Below the pieces are notes generated by a model. It worked only from the letters and a program-made list of their open reading frames with translations. It ran no database searches and was not told where the DNA came from. Shown here one piece after another: positions 60,035 through 64,000 of a DNA stretch of 64,000 nucleotides. How positions within the stretch are numbered: the first letter of the stretch is position 1; each line of letters opens with the position of its first letter. Made by a program: the position numbers and the translations under genes. The stretch spans positions 5,580,001 to 5,644,000 of the forward strand of contig CM082580.2 in NCBI GenBank assembly GCA_040954595.2, in the 5' to 3' direction. This stretch comes from Balanoglossus misakiensis (lineage: Eukaryota; Hemichordata).

Positions 60035-61094
60035 TTACAGCAAAACACATTTGCCTTTGTTCATCTTGCTTCGTCTTTTCTTCCTTCGCTGCGTCTTTTC
60101 CACTGGATGTTGTCTGTTATAATAATAATAATAATGATATCAACTATTATGCCAACAACAACGATGACAATGATATGACTGATCAAACATATGAATCATT
60201 TTGCAGATTCTGGTGTACATTTCAAGTTACCCCCAGAACCATACTTCAAATGTGCAGTTAAAACAGTAACCGTTGATTTCATAAAAACAAAAGGCTTCCT
60301 GTTCATCCATTATAGGGGGCGCTAATACATGTCACTTTAACTCTGACTCAGGCTGTTCAGAGTAAAACTCATTACATGTACATTCATCTAGAACAAGACA
60401 AAAACATTATCTACCTTATGACCCTGACAACTTCATGAAAAGCAGCATCTATATTCAATGGCGGGTCCTTTGCACTGGTTTCTATGTAAGGAATCTGGGA
60501 AGAAATAATATTAACATTTGTCAAAAGTAGTCTTGATCGACAGTTCAAAATCTGAGACAATTAACATAGATTCACTATCCTATATTCATCATGGCAATTA
60601 TTCAGTGGAAGAATGTCGCATTGATAAAGCTGAGGATGGGTTAAGTCTTAAGAGAAGTATGCACAAGTTTACCTTGAGTTGGTTTGCCAAATCTCTCCCT
60701 TGATCCTCTGTTATCTTCCTCTGATGTACAAGGTCTACTTTGTTGGCCACCAGAATCATGGGATAGGACTCTCTGGAAGGGGAAGGGGAGAAATATCACA
60801 TAATCGTTCATCGTATTAAAATAATACCATTTCCAATTTTTACAGCTAGTATGAAAGTATACATGTCTGGCATATGATCTCCCAGATTTTGCTAGTTGAA
60901 AATTGTCAACCAGTACATTTGGGAAATACCTCTGTCTTACCTGTCTTTGACCCGTAGAATCTGTGTATGGAATGATTTCACATTATCGTAACTGGCTTTG
61001 TCTGTGACTGAATACACAATGAGAAATCCATCGCCAGTTCTCATGTATTGCTCACGCATTGCACTGAATTCCTCTTGACCAGCCGTATCCAAAA
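60035..61094 (-). CDS. Mras: M-Ras small GTPase, last four exons (5' end outside window)
   Basis: Exons 61094-60941, 60772-60673, 60494-60415 and 60113-60035 encode 137 residues, about two-thirds of the protein. Present are switch II ([20 protein letters not shown]), the [15 protein letters not shown] segment characteristic of M-Ras/R-Ras, the guanine-binding NKVDL and ETSAK motifs, a polybasic stretch (RRKKRR) and a CAAX box CVLL. The terminal Leu predicts geranylgeranylation and membrane attachment. DPPLN after ETSAK is closest to M-Ras. The P-loop and switch I exons (about 70 residues) should lie to the right of the window; I looked for the GDGGVGKS coding sequence up to 64000 and did not find it. 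Confidence 0.95.
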
Positions 61095-61729
61095 CTGAAA
61101 TGACAACAAAATAGACGAAACGGTCATTTTGTATTATTTACAACTTGCTGTTATATTTAAGGTGATTACTGGCTTGTCTTCTAGATCTGCACTAAATTAA
61201 TAAACTTAGGGAGTCTGATCCAATCTACGTTCTACAAATGCTGCACTTGTTTGTCAGGGCAGAGAATATCTCCCTCGCTGCATGTGCACGTGTTAGGCGC
61301 CTGAATAACACGACCCAACGCAACCATCTTTTCCGTCCAACCGCAAATTGCAACCCTTTAATTGGCCCTTGTAATCACACACCACCTTTTCAACACGCCT
61401 ATTTGAACGGCATAATAACCGTGGAACTGGAGGGCAAAATCGCACAAAGGAGTGCAACGCGACTGTCGGACACCTTTCCAATTGCGTGTGGAGCAGCGAC
61501 TGCCTCATTTGCATGGAAATTAAATATCATGAGAAGGGAATTCATAATCCACTGCAGCAGATCTTCCAAAAGTGAAGTGTTGCACTGATTAATTACAACA
61601 GCACAACTATTTCATTTGGTGGTTCATCTGCCTACTCTCATTTTCTCCTTCATCAACTACATGTACTTTCACTTAATATTTATACAGATCTCGACACAAC
61701 ACAAGTCACAACACATCAAAAATATAACA

Positions 61730-61933
61730 CAGTCAGACCTGTTAGTGGCCACCTACCCTTACATACATGTATACTATACAGGTAACTTGTCTATATTGGC
61801 CACTAATTTTGTACACTCCCTGTGCAATTCACATGACTGTGTATTAATTATTGACCTGTCTATACAGGCCACCTGTCTATAAAGGCCAGTTTAGGAAAGT
61901 CACTTGACTGGCCACTATAGACAGGTTTGACTG
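61730..61933. mobile_element. Small TIR element with internal GGCCAC motifs
   Basis: Left end CAGTCAGACCTGTTAGTGGCC and right end GGCCACTATAGACAGGTTTG-ACTG are inverted copies with a few differences. The interior repeats ACCTGTCTATA and GGCCAC. Related pieces occur at 41464-41660. The CAG start would suit a hAT-type MITE, but I could not confirm an 8-base target duplication. Confidence 0.65.
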
Positions 61934-62292
61934 TAGCACAGATGTCTCTGCAGGCCTGATGACAACACAAACGAGAGCATTCTTATTGGTTTAATTAAAG
62001 ACCATATAAAAATGCAGTCAGTGGTGGATTTCAATTAAATCCCGTCATGAATCACTGAATTGCTATTACTTGAGTGTATAATTTCACCAGACAAGATTTC
62101 TTTTTTTATTTCAGAAATGATCCGACAACAGCCTGCACAACAGCTGTGCTGAACTGCATAACATTTGTTGCATGTTCTCAATTTACCATCAAAATGTTTT
62201 ACTGTGATTATACTGCACATCTTGTTAGATTAACACCCTATTGATATTTTCTTTCTCATTCTCTTTCAATAGTACCTTCTGTATACTCTCTG

Positions 62293-62329
62293 TATCTATC
62301 TATCTGTCTGTCTGTCTCTCTGTCTCTCT
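62293..62329. repeat. TATC/TGTC/CT-rich microsatellite
   Basis: A mixed run of TATC, TGTC and CTCT units in the presumed M-Ras intron. Confidence 0.8.
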
Positions 62330-63895
62330 CATCTTCAAGAATATGTCAGTAGAAAAAAATTATTTTATATAACTAAATTATTTATTCACTCATTATCTGC
62401 AGCTTTGACAAACTTTTCCTTGGCACAAGGGAACCCCAACTAAACACATCATTAAAAGATAGAAATTAATATTGCAATAATTTTTGTTTGTGTTAATATC
62501 TCACTTTCATCCCATTAGGGTAATGCTCTGTAAAATGCTGCCCCGAAAGAAATGACCGCCTTCCCTGGTGACCACAGAAATTATTTTTTCTATCTCTTGG
62601 GCATCCCCCATATCACAGCATCCAGCTGATCTGGTGTTAAATAATGGCAGTATTTATTGTGCTTTTAATTTTAGAGGAATTTTTAACGTCCAAATAACAA
62701 TTAAACTCTGCACTTAGAACGGATGAATTTATGATAATGACATGCAATTGCCTGCGAGGTGTAAATACATCACTCTGACCGATCATTCCTGAAGTCTTTA
62801 AAGTTATGCTGAGCTCGGAGTTGACAGCATAAATTTTCATTTCTCAACAAAAGACTTCAAAGAAAAACACTTTCCTTTGAACAATTTACGAGGAAATAGG
62901 CCAAGGCAATCACTTTTCATGTCTACTCAACTTCTTATTTATGACACACACTAGTGAGTGCATTACTTTCAACTCAAGTGTCTGCTTCCTGAATTTAGAA
63001 GTTTTATTCTCAAAAGATTTTCCATGTTCCTCCACTTTAATGATCTCATTAATCATGTCAAAATTATTAATGTCTTTGAGGCAACATCAAAAGTAAGTTC
63101 AATGTCAGAGAAGCAAAACTTTTAGGAAGAATACTTCTTATGTGCACATACTGCGATAGTCATGATCTTGTATCCATAATATTCCCCAACAGACTTAAAC
63201 TATGATTGAAAGAAACACCACAACCTTGATTTGGTATACCTTTCATAGCTACAATTGAGAAAAAACACCAATTACAGTACATGTAACATTCAGCAAACAG
63301 GGAAGTTTCCAGTAATTATACAGTCCAAAAGTCAATCTGTGTGAGGCGACAGCATAAAAAAACCACGTCGCCGTTCCCTACATCTGATTTTAATCAGATT
63401 GTCCAAAAGTACACTTTAAGTTTAAGGATCACACTGGCTTGCCACTATGGAAGCGGTAAATCCCCCTGCTTAATTTCCCGACAGAAAAAGTACACATCTA
63501 ACCCAGGGCAATCATACTTAATAACCATTTCAGAAGTACAAAATGCAAATGAATGCCTTGGTTTTCCGCAACTCAGGACCTCTAATGGTTGCTGATAAGC
63601 ATTAGTGAGGTAGCGTAATGACTACAGCACAAGCCTTTTTCCCTCCTCGCTCGTCATTACAGTCTGACAGTAAAGAGGAAGGCTACCTCGTACAGGTTTT
63701 TGCCTTTGGGGGGTCACATTATCATCAAACAGTACGGTAGATTAATGCTCTGCAATGGGTGCTATAGCTACTACTTGGTTTAAGTTAGCTGAAAGTCTGC
63801 GCAGATGAAAATTGTACTGAGAATAAGACTCTCTCGCAGCCCCTCAGTTGGATATGCTCCCTAGCTGTGCACAGAACCAGTGTGGCATATTGCGT

Positions 63896-64000
63896 ATTAT
63901 ATTATACCAGTATATTGATGGTGTAAATCACGCCATTTGATTGGTCGAGACACGACACGTGACCGTGATATATTAGCCATATACCACGGTCATATATCAT
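63896..64000. repeat. Dispersed repeat, copy 2 (cut by window edge)
   Basis: Matches 38732-38836 over about 105 bases with only a few substitutions and continues to the last base of the window, so its right end is not visible. Confidence 0.85.

Larger units (their letters stand above)
61095..64000. other. Right flank, presumably M-Ras intron
   Basis: The M-Ras exon at 60941-61094 begins in phase 1 after an acceptor, so this stretch should be part of the upstream intron. It holds a TIR element (61730-61933), a CT/TATC-rich run (about 62293-62329) and a dispersed repeat at the very edge. Open frames here have no recognisable domain. Confidence 0.5.

Noticed and set aside
61238-61588. 116-codon plus-strand frame
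   Set aside because: No recognisable domain; it lies in the presumed M-Ras intron on the opposite strand.

Overview
This window looks like nuclear genomic DNA from an invertebrate animal, probably a marine deuterostome such as a hemichordate or cephalochordate. That assignment is inference: the genes are intron-rich, CDK5, PDIA4 and M-Ras are close to their vertebrate counterparts, one receptor resembles prostanoid receptors, and the extracellular proteins show heavy domain shuffling. Gene models were built by hand from GT-AG (and two GC-AG) splice sites. For each full multi-exon model except the last exon of the SEA mucin, exon lengths and phases add up to one uninterrupted frame.

Layout, left to right. 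(1) 1768-2544 (-): first coding exon of a prostanoid-receptor-like GPCR whose 3' end lies outside the window. (2) 2545-9291: no gene recognised; two inverted-repeat elements. (3) 9292-15136 (+): a membrane-tethered mucin (signal peptide, Thr/Ser-rich repeats, EGF, SEA, EGF, TM, tail). (4) 16429-36896 (-): a 35-exon gene for a predicted 4,092-residue type I membrane protein. From the N-terminus it has a C-type lectin, two sushi domains, a fucolectin domain, a third sushi, a second fucolectin-like domain, a mucin domain of forty 40-residue repeats, an EGF, about a dozen cadherin repeats, a TM helix and a cytoplasmic tail. (5) 36897-41146: dispersed repeats, long palindromes and three weak coding-like segments. 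(6) 41147-43777 (-): aldo/keto reductase. (7) 46014-49184 (-): CDK5. (8) 49713-54971 (+): PDIA4/ERp72, head-to-head with CDK5 and with an ERSE-like element between them. (9) 60035-61094 (-): the 3' four exons of M-Ras, whose 5' exons lie beyond the right edge.

The notable part is 9.3-36.9 kb: two large, O-glycan-rich surface proteins encoded tail-to-tail. One is a SEA-type membrane mucin. The other is a lectin-mucin-protocadherin whose architecture I do not recognise as a named family. The closest concept I know is the mucin-like protocadherin CDHR5 of vertebrate brush borders, but there the mucin region lies next to the membrane and no lectin tip is present. Together they look like a glycocalyx or epithelial-surface locus (inference). 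The right half is housekeeping and signalling genes whose introns and flanks carry several small non-autonomous DNA transposons.
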